Below, piece after piece: positions 9,801 to 18,095 of a DNA stretch of 64,000 nucleotides. Both the position numbers and the translations under genes were made by a program. Location of the stretch: NCBI RefSeq assembly GCF_030378165.1, contig NZ_CP119766.1:5022001-5086000 (forward strand), read 5' to 3'. Each line of letters opens with the position of its first letter. Position 1 is the stretch's first letter. This DNA comes from Flavobacterium panacagri (GTDB lineage: Bacteria > Bacteroidota > Bacteroidia > Flavobacteriales > Flavobacteriaceae). The notes beneath the pieces are model-generated. The model searched no databases. It had not been told where the DNA came from and worked only from the letters and a program-made list of their open reading frames with translations.

Positions 9801-9890
9801 AGCAGAAAGAAAAAGCATAAATATCATCAATACCGTTGCTTTAGCAGTCCACATTTGATGCAGGACGCTTTTTGTATTTTTACTATTCAT
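6873..9890 (-). CDS. SusC/RagA family TonB-linked outer-membrane transporter
   Basis: This 1005-residue TonB-dependent transporter of the SusC class imports oligosaccharides across the outer membrane with SusD. After a signal peptide ending in LFAQ comes a carboxypeptidase-regulatory-like domain (about 38-115, ISGTVYDNTGSVLPGASI). The plug domain (about 125-240) carries IVVDG and the SusC signature DVLKDASATAIYGSRGANG. The rest forms the barrel and ends in a typical aromatic strand (SVGLNFTLNN). It is the central gene of the PUL, 28 bp before susD. A separate promoter may lie in the 120 bp upstream, but none is clear. Confidence 0.96.
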   Translation of the reverse strand: MNSKNTKSVLHQMWTAKATVLMIFMLFLSAGLFAQGKKQISGTVYDNTGSVLPGASIIEVGTKNGTTTDFDGKFSLQVAVGGAIEVSFIGSTTQKVQITANTSNYDVRLQNDGYALAEVQVVSVGYGKVKKSDLTGAISTVGADDLVKGTISSTEQVLQGKVAGLNIIRPSGDPAAGSTIRLRGGTSLTASNSPLIVVDGIAGVDINVVQPADIKSVDVLKDASATAIYGSRGANGVIMITTKSGTKGVSVTYNGLSSIGYVTDNLDLLSANQWRGYVRQTGNADAVDYGGNTNWQKAIEQTAISQSHTLSINSGKADSGFRTSIGYLNNEGVIKKSGLERISGNVSAYQFLGDNKEVKFDMGLFANIDKWHPIDYRIFERAYNLNPTIPVYNEDGSFSSVTGNIYQNPVEILTNRTFDNERHRLLGYFKTDVKFLNDFTATANISLEHNAVKGGTYKPSYAVMEGQTEGGFAQRTYAEFTNAQGELYVNYNKTIDKHNISALAGYSYLENIYQGFGAQRGGFVTDAFSYNNLGAGYNYRLGDVYSYKGKSNLVSFYARANYGYDGKYLLTATVRRDGSSRFGENNKWGTFPSASAAWRISNEEFMESSKGWLDNLKLRVGYGVTGNQDGIGEYKSLSILGVGNDSYYDPVTKTWSLAYSPKQNPNPDLKWESTQQINVGFDFGLFNRITGSFEYYSKTTKDLLYTYEVPQPPYLVGTMLANVGEMSNKGVELTLNADIIKGEKFNWNANLTLGHNVQKIEKLSNPTYKTDVIYSGSLHGLAGMSGQYSQIIAEGYPVGTFWGFRNAGLDADGKIQYYNAAGQVVQESALVDADKTDLGNIQPDLTLGLAMNFTYGNFDLGISGYGMFGQKALNATNMMLNDPNRLPSFNVPDDFLSSGITSAPKYSDYWIEDASFFRLQTLSLGYTLPLKYKKSKVRFYVMGENLFVFTSYKGVDPEIGLNAQDGINQTGVMDQTGLAAPGIDRYNNYPRPTTISVGLNFTLNN

Positions 9891-10010
9891 ATGAAACTAT
9901 TTATTGTTTTTATCTGTCATATGTAATTCGCATATCAACTATTGGTTTTACGACCAACTTTTCTTTTATGCTCATTTCATTAGAATTGATGTTTTAATTT
10001 AATAGTGAAT

Positions 10011-11093
10011 TTATTTGTCTAAAGTTTTAAGCGGAATTGTAGTATCCGAAATCGTTTTGTCTTTGTTGTCTTTTACCAAAACGTGGATTTCGCTTAAATT
10101 CGGAAGGCCGTTTAGTTCTGAAACTAAATTCACAAAGCCTTTAATTTCCGTAGTTCCTCCAGAAAACTCACCTGAGAATGTTTTTGTTCCTGCCGTGATT
10201 GTGTAAAGCAATTTGTTTACACCCACTTCGTTATTTTTTCTGGACATTCCCAAGAAATCTTTCTGACTAATTTGCAATGGAAAAAAGCTGAAACTTGGTG
10301 GTGGTGGCGGAATAAATTCACCTGCATAAATAATTTGATCACCAGAATTTGTTGTCCAGTCTTTTGCAACCATCAAGAAAGTGATGTTTTCCATAACAAA
10401 ACCAGCAGGCGGATTGTAGTACTGCTGCGGAATCAAATCCATTCTATAAAAACCATTTCCTAGATCTTTCAATTTTGTTTTTTCAGATACATCTGGAAGC
10501 CATGCCTGATATTCCTGTAAAACCGCCCAATTGTTTAAACCACTATGAAAATGAACACTTGGGACACCTGCAAAACCATCTTTCAAATTAGAATTGAATA
10601 AAATACTAACTGGTTTATCAATCAAAGGTTTTGACGGATACGATCTGATTAACTCATTTGCAGTATAGAAAGAAGAAAAATCAGTGTATGGCATATTGGC
10701 AACATCACTTTGTTTCGATCCGTTAAAGTTTTTTAAACGAAACCAAAATCCAGCGCTCGCAGCAATTTCAGCCGGAGTTTTAGAAAAATAAACGGTTGGA
10801 GTTAAAGTAAAACTCCAGATTTTATTTCCTTCATATTTCAGTTTTGCAAAACTCGAAGAATGTTCCCAGTTTCCTGCATCCGGTTCAGATGGAGACCAAA
10901 TCCAGATGTATAAATCTTCTGTTTCTGCAAACGTAGTTCCTGATAAATCGAAATACCAAGTAACTTGTTCATCATATTTGTACACTACAGGAAATGACGA
11001 CATTGGCCCTACAGCTCCGGCATTTTCTTGCGCCTGAATAAAATTAGGAGCCATCAAAAAGGCAAGTAAAATTGTATATATAAACTTTTTCAT
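10011..11093 (-). CDS. PUL-associated secreted protein, possible glycan binding
   Basis: This 360-residue protein has a Sec signal peptide cleaved after IQAQ and no lipobox. Two beta-rich domains can be made out. One spans about 35-150 and contains a WYFDLSGTTF segment and a Trp-rich IWIWSPSEPDAGNW stretch. The second (about 160-260) contains another Trp-bearing segment and is followed by a proline run (PPPPP near 263-268). A C-terminal domain of about 90 residues follows. Trp-rich surfaces and its place between the lipoprotein and SusC genes suggest a surface or periplasmic glycan-binding role, comparable in position to SusE/F of other loci. I do not recognise a named family. Confidence 0.55.
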   Translation of the reverse strand: MKKFIYTILLAFLMAPNFIQAQENAGAVGPMSSFPVVYKYDEQVTWYFDLSGTTFAETEDLYIWIWSPSEPDAGNWEHSSSFAKLKYEGNKIWSFTLTPTVYFSKTPAEIAASAGFWFRLKNFNGSKQSDVANMPYTDFSSFYTANELIRSYPSKPLIDKPVSILFNSNLKDGFAGVPSVHFHSGLNNWAVLQEYQAWLPDVSEKTKLKDLGNGFYRMDLIPQQYYNPPAGFVMENITFLMVAKDWTTNSGDQIIYAGEFIPPPPPSFSFFPLQISQKDFLGMSRKNNEVGVNKLLYTITAGTKTFSGEFSGGTTEIKGFVNLVSELNGLPNLSEIHVLVKDNKDKTISDTTIPLKTLDK

Positions 11094-11101
11094 ATTACTT
11101 T

Positions 11102-11623
11102 TTAATTAATAGCATTTAATTTAAAGATGTAAGACACAAACGGAGTACCACCAGAAGAACGCACTAACTGAAGCTGCATTTCTTCATTTTTACCTGGAAC
11201 AGACATTAATCGAAGTTCATCTGTTTTCTGCGTTTTTTGTGCATCGCTGTACAGATAGATTTTTGTTGCACGGTCATTTGTTTGTTGGAAATCTGAACTT
11301 AGTTCCCAATACCCTTTTGGAGCAAATAAAGGCGGAACGTTTCCAGTTACTTCATAACTTGTCGGCCTGTTTTTTTCGTCTACGCTAAAGTTGATTTTAA
11401 AATCTTCGTAGTCGAAATAAGTACTCAAGTTTTCTTCACTCGGTTCGATCTTATTTGCTTTCGCAGTTTCATCGACCATTTTCAAATTTGCTAATTGCCA
11501 ATTGCCGTTTACTTTCTCATAAATGGTAATTGGATCTACGTAGCTTCCATCTTCTGTGTTATCGCAACTAATCGCAAAAAAACACATTAAAAGAGCTAAC
11601 CAATAAAAGCTTTTACATTTCAT
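11102..11623 (-). CDS. DUF5004-like lipoprotein, first gene of the PUL operon
   Basis: This 173-residue lipoprotein has a lipobox ending in AISC near residue 20. The mature part reads as a lipocalin-like beta-barrel: NGNWQLANLKMVD at the start, a GYWELSSDF segment in the middle and a strand-rich end. That pattern matches DUF5004-type proteins found beside SusCD pairs. Its role is unknown. It is 8 bp upstream of the next gene, so the two are surely co-transcribed, and it faces the divergent SusR-like regulator across a 481-bp gap. Confidence 0.6.
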   Translation of the reverse strand: MKCKSFYWLALLMCFFAISCDNTEDGSYVDPITIYEKVNGNWQLANLKMVDETAKANKIEPSEENLSTYFDYEDFKINFSVDEKNRPTSYEVTGNVPPLFAPKGYWELSSDFQQTNDRATKIYLYSDAQKTQKTDELRLMSVPGKNEEMQLQLVRSSGGTPFVSYIFKLNAIN

Positions 11624-12104
11624 AAAATTTTGGTTTTTGTTAGTTTGTTACCCCTTCAAAAGGATAGAGCGAAGCTAGAAGTTAAATAAAACTTAAAAAA
11701 AATATCTGAGAAAAATCAAGATAAAATCAGAAGAATTAAAACATCAATTATTTGAATATCAATATTTTATAATTATTTTTACAAATGAAAAATCAAGACG
11801 CTGTTTAGATAAAAATCAGTAGTTTTTTAATGGTTAAAATGACAATATGTGAAATATTTGCTATTATTTTTTCACTATGCATATATATAAATAGTTTTTA
11901 TTGTATAATTGCAAATAATTTATCCGTTTTTAACATTTACAGCTTATTTTTGATTCAAAAAACTCCTTCTAAAGCGATGTTATTAAACTATTTACAAGAT
12001 TCTGAGATTTTAGGTTTCCTTTAATTTCAAACTTATTTCTAATTTTAAAAACGAATTAACTAACTATATCAAACAACCCATTTACCCTAAACCAAAACCA
12101 AATC
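11624..12104. other. Divergent intergenic region between PUL operon and its regulator
   Basis: This 481-bp AT-rich region should hold the PUL promoter and the binding site of the regulator. On the minus strand a near-consensus -7 box (TATCCTTTTG, one base too long) lies around 11656-11666. No perfect TAnnTTTG box and no clear inverted repeat is visible. A short open frame at 11830-12024 has no supporting features. Confidence 0.4.
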
Positions 12105-13703
12105 ATGCAAAGAATATTGATACTCCTTTTCTTTATTGGAGGTTTTTCTCTGACTGCGAAAGAGACAAATCCTTATTTAGAAGAATTAGATCAGGTACTT
12201 TTGAAAAAAGATGTCTATCTAAAACAGAAATATCGAAAAATTGAAGCTTTAAAGAAAAATGTCTCTAAGTTTACACTTAACCAAAACAATGAAGAGCTGT
12301 ACAATTGTTATATGTCACTTTTTGACGAATACAAATCTTTTAAATACGACTCTGCTTATTACTATTTGGAACAATCTAAAATCAAAGCCAAGATTTTAAA
12401 AGACCCGAAGTTTTTATCTAAAAGCCGTATTAAGGAAGGTTTTGTACTGCTTTCTTCTGGACTTTTTAAAGAAGCAATTGATACTTTGAATGTAATTGAT
12501 GACACTAAACTAGATATCAAAAACAAGTTTGAATATTACAACATAAAAGCCCGTGCTTACTATGATTTAGCCGATTACAACCGTGATCAGCGTTTTAATA
12601 TTCATTATGTCCAACAGGGTAATCATTTCTTAAAAAAAGCTTTAGAATTAATCGGAACCAATACCAATGAATATTGGGCCGCCGAAAGTTTGAAACGCCT
12701 CAAACAACAGGATTGGCGTGGTGCAGAATTTGCTTTCAGCTATTGGATTAACAATTATAATCTGCCTCCAGATTATTATGGCATTGCAACTTCGAGTCTT
12801 GGTTATATTTATTCGGAGAGAGGTTATACAAAAAAGGCGATTCAATATCTTGCTCTTGCCGCTATTGCCGATGTTAAAAATGCAACAAAAGAAACCGTTG
12901 CGCTCAGAAATTTAGCCAATGAACTTTTCAAAATGGGTTATTTGGACAAAGCCAATGAATACATTAACATCGCAATGGATGATGCGACTTTTTACAATGC
13001 CAGACATCGAAAAATTGAGATTTCATCAATTCTTCCAATTATAGAAAAAGCGCAGTTGAATAATGTAAAAGATAAAAATGACAAACTGGAAAAGATCATT
13101 ATTCTTTTAACCATTTTAACTGTTATTATCTTTGTTTTCTTGGGAATTATCTTCAAACAATTAAAAGAGAAAAACAAGGCCCGAAAAACGATGGCTGAGT
13201 CTTATTTAAAACTGCAGGAAATGAATGTAAGTTTAAGCGAAGCCAATGCGATCAAGGAAGAATACATTACATATTTCATTAAAGCGACTTCAGCGTTCAT
13301 TAATAAAATCGATCATATTCAGAAGAGTACACTTCATAAGATTATTACCAAAAAAACAGATGAAGTTATTGCCAGTTTAAAGCGTTATAATGTAAAGGAA
13401 GAAAGAGAAAACTTATTTCATCAGTTTGATGAAATCTTCCTGAGATTATTCCCAACTTTTGTAACAGAATTCAATAAATTGTTTCCAAACGATCATAAAT
13501 GCGTTGTCAAAAAAGGAGAGCTTCTCAATACCGAATTGCGAATTTTTGCTTTGTACCGATTAGGAATTCAAGACAGTAACCAAATGGCAGAATTCCTAGA
13601 ACTTTCTGTGGCTACAATTTATACTTATAAAACCAGAATCAAAAGTAAATCTGATTTTAAAGATACTTTCGAGCAGAAAATTATGGAGATTAAGACTATT
13701 TGA
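12105..13703 (+). CDS. SusR-like transmembrane transcriptional regulator (DUF6377 type)
   Basis: This 532-residue membrane regulator has the layout of SusR. A signal peptide (first 18 residues) leads into a periplasmic TPR-like helical domain (about 30-325). A single membrane span follows at about 331-350 ([19 protein letters not shown]), then a coiled-coil stretch and a cytoplasmic C-terminal helix-turn-helix (about 480-525, ending [19 protein letters not shown]). In the known starch system SusR senses oligosaccharide in the periplasm and activates susA-G. Divergent placement beside a PUL with a SusB-like GH97 supports the same job here. The inducer is unknown. Confidence 0.85.
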   Translation: MQRILILLFFIGGFSLTAKETNPYLEELDQVLLKKDVYLKQKYRKIEALKKNVSKFTLNQNNEELYNCYMSLFDEYKSFKYDSAYYYLEQSKIKAKILKDPKFLSKSRIKEGFVLLSSGLFKEAIDTLNVIDDTKLDIKNKFEYYNIKARAYYDLADYNRDQRFNIHYVQQGNHFLKKALELIGTNTNEYWAAESLKRLKQQDWRGAEFAFSYWINNYNLPPDYYGIATSSLGYIYSERGYTKKAIQYLALAAIADVKNATKETVALRNLANELFKMGYLDKANEYINIAMDDATFYNARHRKIEISSILPIIEKAQLNNVKDKNDKLEKIIILLTILTVIIFVFLGIIFKQLKEKNKARKTMAESYLKLQEMNVSLSEANAIKEEYITYFIKATSAFINKIDHIQKSTLHKIITKKTDEVIASLKRYNVKEERENLFHQFDEIFLRLFPTFVTEFNKLFPNDHKCVVKKGELLNTELRIFALYRLGIQDSNQMAEFLELSVATIYTYKTRIKSKSDFKDTFEQKIMEIKTI

Positions 13704-13746
13704 GATTCTGAGCTACTAAGCTACTAAGATGCCAAGGTTCTAAGTT
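13704..13746. repeat. CTAAG-type short repeat after the regulator gene
   Basis: GCTACTAAGCTACTAAGATG and GGTTCTAAG words begin directly at the stop codon of the SusR-like gene. Same family as 958-992. Confidence 0.45.
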
Positions 13747-13752
13747 TTTTTT

Positions 13753-14035
13753 AGCCACGAATTCACGAATTTTTCTTTCAATCAATTCGTGTAATTATCC
13801 AGCACAAATTTCGCGTATCATTTTAAATAAAAATTCGTGAATTCGTGGCTGAAAAAATATTTCGCTCCGCTGGAGCTCTTTTGTACAACAAATATCTTTT
13901 CTATAAATATTTCGTCCCTCTGGGACTTAAGTTTTTCCGCCACGAATTCACAAATTTTCTTTTTCCAATAAATCTGCATAATTATCGAACACAAATTTCC
14001 ATATCATTTTAAATAAAAATTCGTGAATTCGTGGC
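13753..14035. repeat. Two copies of the CCACGAATTCACGAATT inverted-repeat element
   Basis: Copy 1 has perfect 20-bp arms AGCCACGAATTCACGAATTT (13753-13772) and its complement at 13831-13850. Copy 2 has arms at 13939-13958 and 14016-14035 with one mismatch. The parts between the arms are also alike (both hold ATCATTTTAAATAAA before the right arm). A related, more diverged element lies at 21535-21624. Between the copies is a CGCTCCGCTGGAGC / CGTCCCTCTGGGAC pair of small palindromes (13863-13930). The block fills the gap between two convergent genes. Confidence 0.85.
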
Positions 14036-14045
14036 TGAAAAAAAA

Positions 14046-15269
14046 CTATTCAACAGGTTCCAACTGTAAAATTGTATTTTGATAAATGGTGCTTAATGAG
14101 AATAATTGTTCTACGAAAATCATAATTGCGATTGGAACAAAGAAAAACACCAGCAAACCTTCTTCGTACAAAAAATAAGTCGAAATCATAGCAAGTCTGG
14201 TATACTCTAGATAATATATCCATTTTCGTTGTTCTAATAAAGCACCGCAGTTTATTAAAGTTAGAATAACCAATGAAAGTACGAATATCTTATCATAACT
14301 TTCTAAATAATCAAAATAATAGGTAAAAGCGGTTAAAATGAAAGTGCAGATCCCCAATTGTATATAAAGGTAATTTTTAAATCGAAGTCGTTGATGCGGA
14401 TTGCTTTTATCTTGTAGAAAACGTTTTTCGAGAACTGGTCGAATATCCTGATCCATATGGGCTGGGCTTCCAAAAACGGCCTTCCATCTAGCTTTAAATC
14501 CGCTGGAGCGTTTCCATAATTCATAAATTTCAAAGTAATAATGAAAATGCTGCCATAAAAAACTATAACTTTTTAATGGATGTGTTAATCCATATTTTGG
14601 TTTTTCTTCTTCGGTTTGAAATGTTCCAAAAAGACGATCCCAAAAGGTAAACATATCTCCGTAATTTTTATCCAGATATTTTTCATCAGAAGCGTGATGA
14701 ACTCCATGAACAGCAGGCGTTACAAAAACATATTCCAGCCATTTTATTTTTCCGATAAGCTGTGTATGCGTGAAAAAAGAGTAAGCACCATGAACAATCA
14801 GCATTGTAATTACCATTGAAGGATGAAAACCAATAAATGGCAATATACACCAAAATCCTGTTCTAATAATGGCTTGAAAAGTAGTAATTCTCGCTGCTGC
14901 AGTAAAATTAAATTCTTCACTATGATGATGTACAATATGCGCCGCCCAAAAGAAATTGACTTCGTGTCCTAATCTGTGATACCAATACCAGACAAAATCT
15001 GTAGCGAGAATCAATGCTAACCAGACAAAAGCATTGCTTGGAATCTCAAAAAGTCTGTAATCATCATAAATGAAATAATAGAGCTGATAAAAACTAGCTG
15101 CAACAAATAAGTTAATCAAACGCTCAGCAATCCCAATGCTGATGTTAGAAACTGAGCTTTCGTAGTTAAAAATTTCAGGCCTTTTTCTGCGTTGAGCAAG
15201 CTTATATTCTAAAAATAAAAAAAGAAAAAAGGCCGGCATGGCAAAAGCTAGAAAGTTGATATTTTTCAT
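14046..15269 (-). CDS. Sterol desaturase / fatty acid hydroxylase family membrane protein
   Basis: This 407-residue integral membrane di-iron oxygenase-type protein has a hydrophobic N-terminus and several further spans. The His clusters that bind iron are present: HRLGH (98-102), HIVHH (111-115) and HGVHH (188-192). Family members hydroxylate or desaturate lipids; the substrate here is unknown. The C-terminal third adds about 150 residues with more membrane spans, longer than the minimal FA_hydroxylase domain. I chose the ATG at 15269 because the membrane segment follows it at once. An in-frame ATG at 15314 would add 15 polar residues. The gene stands alone. Confidence 0.88.
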   Translation of the reverse strand: MKNINFLAFAMPAFFLFLFLEYKLAQRRKRPEIFNYESSVSNISIGIAERLINLFVAASFYQLYYFIYDDYRLFEIPSNAFVWLALILATDFVWYWYHRLGHEVNFFWAAHIVHHHSEEFNFTAAARITTFQAIIRTGFWCILPFIGFHPSMVITMLIVHGAYSFFTHTQLIGKIKWLEYVFVTPAVHGVHHASDEKYLDKNYGDMFTFWDRLFGTFQTEEEKPKYGLTHPLKSYSFLWQHFHYYFEIYELWKRSSGFKARWKAVFGSPAHMDQDIRPVLEKRFLQDKSNPHQRLRFKNYLYIQLGICTFILTAFTYYFDYLESYDKIFVLSLVILTLINCGALLEQRKWIYYLEYTRLAMISTYFLYEEGLLVFFFVPIAIMIFVEQLFSLSTIYQNTILQLEPVE

Positions 15270-15402
15270 TTGGGTAATATTTTTCGTTTCTAAAATTATG
15301 TTCAAATAACACAAACGAAAAAGACATTTCCATCAATTACGCTTTTAGGGAGACTAAAAATGCAATCAACGAAAATGATCTTTTACGAAGTAAACCTGAT
15401 TA

Positions 15403-16689
15403 TTAATTCTGTTTATATTGAGGTGCTTCCAAAGCCACTTCTTTAACCGACTGTGTTTCGGCTACTTTTTTCAAAGCAATAATATAAGCAGCAATACGAG
15501 GCGTTACATTGTGTTTTACTGCCACTCTAAAAACAGTATCAAAACCTTTTTCTAAAATATCCTCCAAACGTTTATTAATCTGGTGGATTCTCCAAGACTC
15601 CAAAAGTGAATTCTGAAGCCACTCGAAATAAGAAACGGTAACACCGCCCGCATTAGCCAAAATATCAGGAACAACTAATATATTTTTATCATGCAGAATC
15701 TGATCTGCATCTGAAGAAACTGGCCCATTGGCTCCTTCTACAATAATTCTTGCTTTAATATCGCCCGCATTCTTCTGCGTAATCACATCTTCTTTGGCTG
15801 CAGGAATCAATAAATCAGTTTCTAAAAGCAATAAGTCTTCATGTTTGATGGCAACCGAATTTGGATAGCCTTTAATCGTTTTGTTATTCAGATTGTAATA
15901 CAAAATCAATTCTGGGATATTAATTCCATTCGGATTGTAAAAAGCTTCAGAAACATCGCTCACCGCAATGATCTTCACTCCCTTTTCATATAAAAACAAA
16001 GCTGAATGTAGTCCCACATTTCCAAATCCTTGAATAACGGCTGTAGCTCTTGCAGGTCTAATTTTCAGTTTTTGAAGAGCCAAAAGACTGATGATACTAA
16101 CGCCACGTCCAGTTGCTTCTACTCTACCTAAAGATCCACCAGAATGCAGGTGTTTTCCTGTAACAACAGCGTGGATTGGTCTTCCGTGCAGTAATGAAAA
16201 TTCATCCATTAACCAGCCCATTTCGTCTGGGCCAGTTCCCATATCTGGCGCTGGAACATCTTTTTCCGGGCCAAAAATATCTGATAAAGCTTTGGTATAA
16301 GCTCTTGTAATTTTTTCCAATTCGGTTTTAGAATGTTTTCTCGGGTCACAGATAATGCCGCCTTTTGCACCGCCAAACGGAATTCCAGTTACAGCAGATT
16401 TCCAGGTCATCCAGGCGGCAAGTGCTTTTACTTCGTCCAGATTTACAGCAGTATCGTAACGAATGCCACCTTTTGAAGGCCCTAAAGCCGTATTGTGAAT
16501 TACTCTGTAACCTTCAAAATTCTGCACTTCTCCATTATCCAAAGTGATAGAAAAGTTTACGGTAATCTGTTTTTCTGGTCGCTGCAGTTTTTGTTTGATA
16601 GAATCATCTAAATTCAAAATTTCTGCTGCTATATTAAATCGATCAATCATCGATTGAAAGGGATTGTGTTTTATAATTTCTGAACTCAT
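15403..16689 (-). CDS. Glu/Leu/Phe/Val dehydrogenase (glutamate dehydrogenase)
   Basis: This 428-residue amino-acid dehydrogenase most likely interconverts glutamate and 2-oxoglutarate plus ammonia. It has the substrate-binding GPSKGGIRY motif (Lys73), the catalytic GGAKGG motif (Lys109), PAPDMGT with Asp149, and a nucleotide-binding GFGNVG loop (221-226). Its length fits the hexameric class of about 420 residues. The coenzyme cannot be decided from the loop alone. A short leader ORF and a strong terminator hairpin lie upstream on the same strand, which suggests attenuation control. Other members of the family act on branched or aromatic amino acids, so the substrate is inferred. Confidence 0.93.
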   Translation of the reverse strand: MSSEIIKHNPFQSMIDRFNIAAEILNLDDSIKQKLQRPEKQITVNFSITLDNGEVQNFEGYRVIHNTALGPSKGGIRYDTAVNLDEVKALAAWMTWKSAVTGIPFGGAKGGIICDPRKHSKTELEKITRAYTKALSDIFGPEKDVPAPDMGTGPDEMGWLMDEFSLLHGRPIHAVVTGKHLHSGGSLGRVEATGRGVSIISLLALQKLKIRPARATAVIQGFGNVGLHSALFLYEKGVKIIAVSDVSEAFYNPNGINIPELILYYNLNNKTIKGYPNSVAIKHEDLLLLETDLLIPAAKEDVITQKNAGDIKARIIVEGANGPVSSDADQILHDKNILVVPDILANAGGVTVSYFEWLQNSLLESWRIHQINKRLEDILEKGFDTVFRVAVKHNVTPRIAAYIIALKKVAETQSVKEVALEAPQYKQN

Positions 16690-16859
16690 AATTATAGTTT
16701 TAGGTTTGGGTTATCTTTTATATCTTTTTATTCTTCTCTTGAAGAATTTCTATTTCTATTTCTTAAGATTTACTGCAACACAGAATTTTTATTAAACCGC
16801 TGTGCATTAAAATCTTTCTGTTTCTGCTGGTTCTCATATTTCTATTTTTTAATGATTCA

Positions 16860-16891
16860 AAAAAAAGCCTTTCATGGTGCAATGAAAGGCT
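16860..16891 (-). terminator. Terminator hairpin between leader peptide and gdh gene
   Basis: AGCCTTTCAT (16866-16875) and ATGAAAGGCT (16882-16891) form a perfect 10-bp stem with a 6-base loop. On the minus strand it is followed by a run of T. It lies 36 bases after the stop of the leader ORF and about 170 bases before the dehydrogenase gene, so it can act as an attenuator or as a plain terminator. Confidence 0.8.
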
Positions 16892-16927
16892 AAAAAAAAA
16901 AAAAATAACTAACAAGTACTTTCTCTA

Positions 16928-17017
16928 TTAACGCCATTTCAAAACGTGATTCATCATGCAGCACATCGCAAAGCTGCAGTTGAAAGACATCTTAATATTT
17001 CGGCTAAAGTTTTTCAT
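16928..17017 (-). CDS. Cys/Met-rich 29-residue leader peptide, candidate
   Basis: This ORF runs from ATG at 17015-17017 to TAA at 16928-16930 and encodes 29 residues: three Cys (one CC pair), five Met including an MM pair, and a Lys-Trp-Arg end. A good -7 promoter box (TAGCTTTG) lies only 8 bases before the ATG, so the transcript would be almost leaderless. A strong terminator follows, then the glutamate dehydrogenase gene. This is the layout of attenuation leaders in Bacteroidota amino-acid operons, although Cys and Met codons do not point clearly to glutamate. It could also be an independent small gene. I infer that it is translated; there is no homology evidence. Confidence 0.5.
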   Translation of the reverse strand: MKNFSRNIKMSFNCSFAMCCMMNHVLKWR

Positions 17018-17025
17018 TGTTGAAG

Positions 17026-17033
17026 CAAAGCTA
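17026..17033 (-). promoter_or_regulatory. Promoter -7 box for the leader/gdh transcript
   Basis: TAGCTTTG on the minus strand matches the Bacteroidota TAnnTTTG consensus exactly. No TTTG is seen 19-21 bp upstream. Its distance to the leader ATG implies a very short or absent 5' UTR. Confidence 0.55.
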
Positions 17034-17137
17034 CAAATTATATTTATAAATTCTATAGAATTAGTAGAATTTAATTTAATTAATTTTAAACACAACTCAA
17101 AATCAGCTGTAAATTAAAGAATTAGAGATTAAAAAAA

Positions 17138-17992
17138 TTACTGCAGTTGTGATAAAAAGATAAAAACAATAGCAATTAAGGCCAAAAACAATCCAAAAAT
17201 ATTGATTTTAGAAAGTTTCTCTTTAAAGAAATAAGCACCAACAATAGTTCCTAAAACAATTACCCCCATATTCATTCCTGCAAAAACCGTTGATGGATTT
17301 TCGGCAAATGCTTTATGTGCTTTCAAATAAAACAGAATATTACAGAAATTAAAGATTCCAACCAAAATACCAAAAGGGATATTTTTGGGTTCAAATTTTT
17401 CTTTTTTAATTAAAAGCTTATAAACAACTATCGCAATAGAAACCGCAAAAGCAATTAGAAATACAAAAAACAATGAAGTTGTATAAGGTACAACCGTGTA
17501 TAACGCAATTTTCTTGAAAAGAATATCTACAATTCCAAAACCAAACAAAACCATTGCAGGATAAATCCATTTGTTTTCGTTATTGTCTGATTGTTTTCTC
17601 AGAATAAATAAAAGAGCCACAAAACCAACCAAAACTCCAACAACCTTATAAGTATTAAAAGCTTCATTAAATAACAACCAAGCCGCTAAAATTGGGATAA
17701 AAAGAGATAATCGCTGTGCAGCATCGGTTTTGACAATTCCCATAAACTTTATCGAAAGTGCCAAAAATAAAAATACGATTGGCAATAAAATTCCGACTGC
17801 TGTATAAATCCCTATAGGAGCATTATTGTCTAAAGCATTTAAATCCGGACTAAAAGTAAAATAACAAAGTGCTATTGCGGCAACATAATTGAAAGAAATA
17901 ATCTGAGAAGGATTGGCATTGTACTTTCTCGAAACCTTGAAAATAACACCAACAATAACACTGCATAAAATGCTTAGAATAAGAAACAACAT
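17138..17992 (-). CDS. EamA/DMT-superfamily transporter
   Basis: This 284-residue protein is almost entirely hydrophobic, with about ten predicted membrane segments in two similar halves. Each half carries the pattern of the drug/metabolite transporter (EamA) fold: GVIFKVSRKYNANPSQ at the start, an AAWLLFNEAF segment at the end of the first half, and a matching YFFKEKLSKINIFGLFLALIAIV at the end of the second. The exported or imported metabolite is unknown. I chose ATG 17992 because the first membrane helix begins there; an upstream in-frame ATG at 18034 would add 14 residues. It has no close operon partners. Confidence 0.85.
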   Translation of the reverse strand: MLFLILSILCSVIVGVIFKVSRKYNANPSQIISFNYVAAIALCYFTFSPDLNALDNNAPIGIYTAVGILLPIVFLFLALSIKFMGIVKTDAAQRLSLFIPILAAWLLFNEAFNTYKVVGVLVGFVALLFILRKQSDNNENKWIYPAMVLFGFGIVDILFKKIALYTVVPYTTSLFFVFLIAFAVSIAIVVYKLLIKKEKFEPKNIPFGILVGIFNFCNILFYLKAHKAFAENPSTVFAGMNMGVIVLGTIVGAYFFKEKLSKINIFGLFLALIAIVFIFLSQLQ

Positions 17993-18095
17993 AGATTTAT
18001 ATTTGGACTGTAAAAGTAAACTATTGTAAAACAAAATGGTCCAACCGGTTTTAAAAAACCAGCTAGACCAGATTAAATTATCTTAAAAGTTATTT

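Noticed and set aside
11830..12024. 64-codon open frame between PUL and regulator
   Set aside because: AT-rich, no signal, domain or promoter support, and it lies in a region expected to be regulatory.
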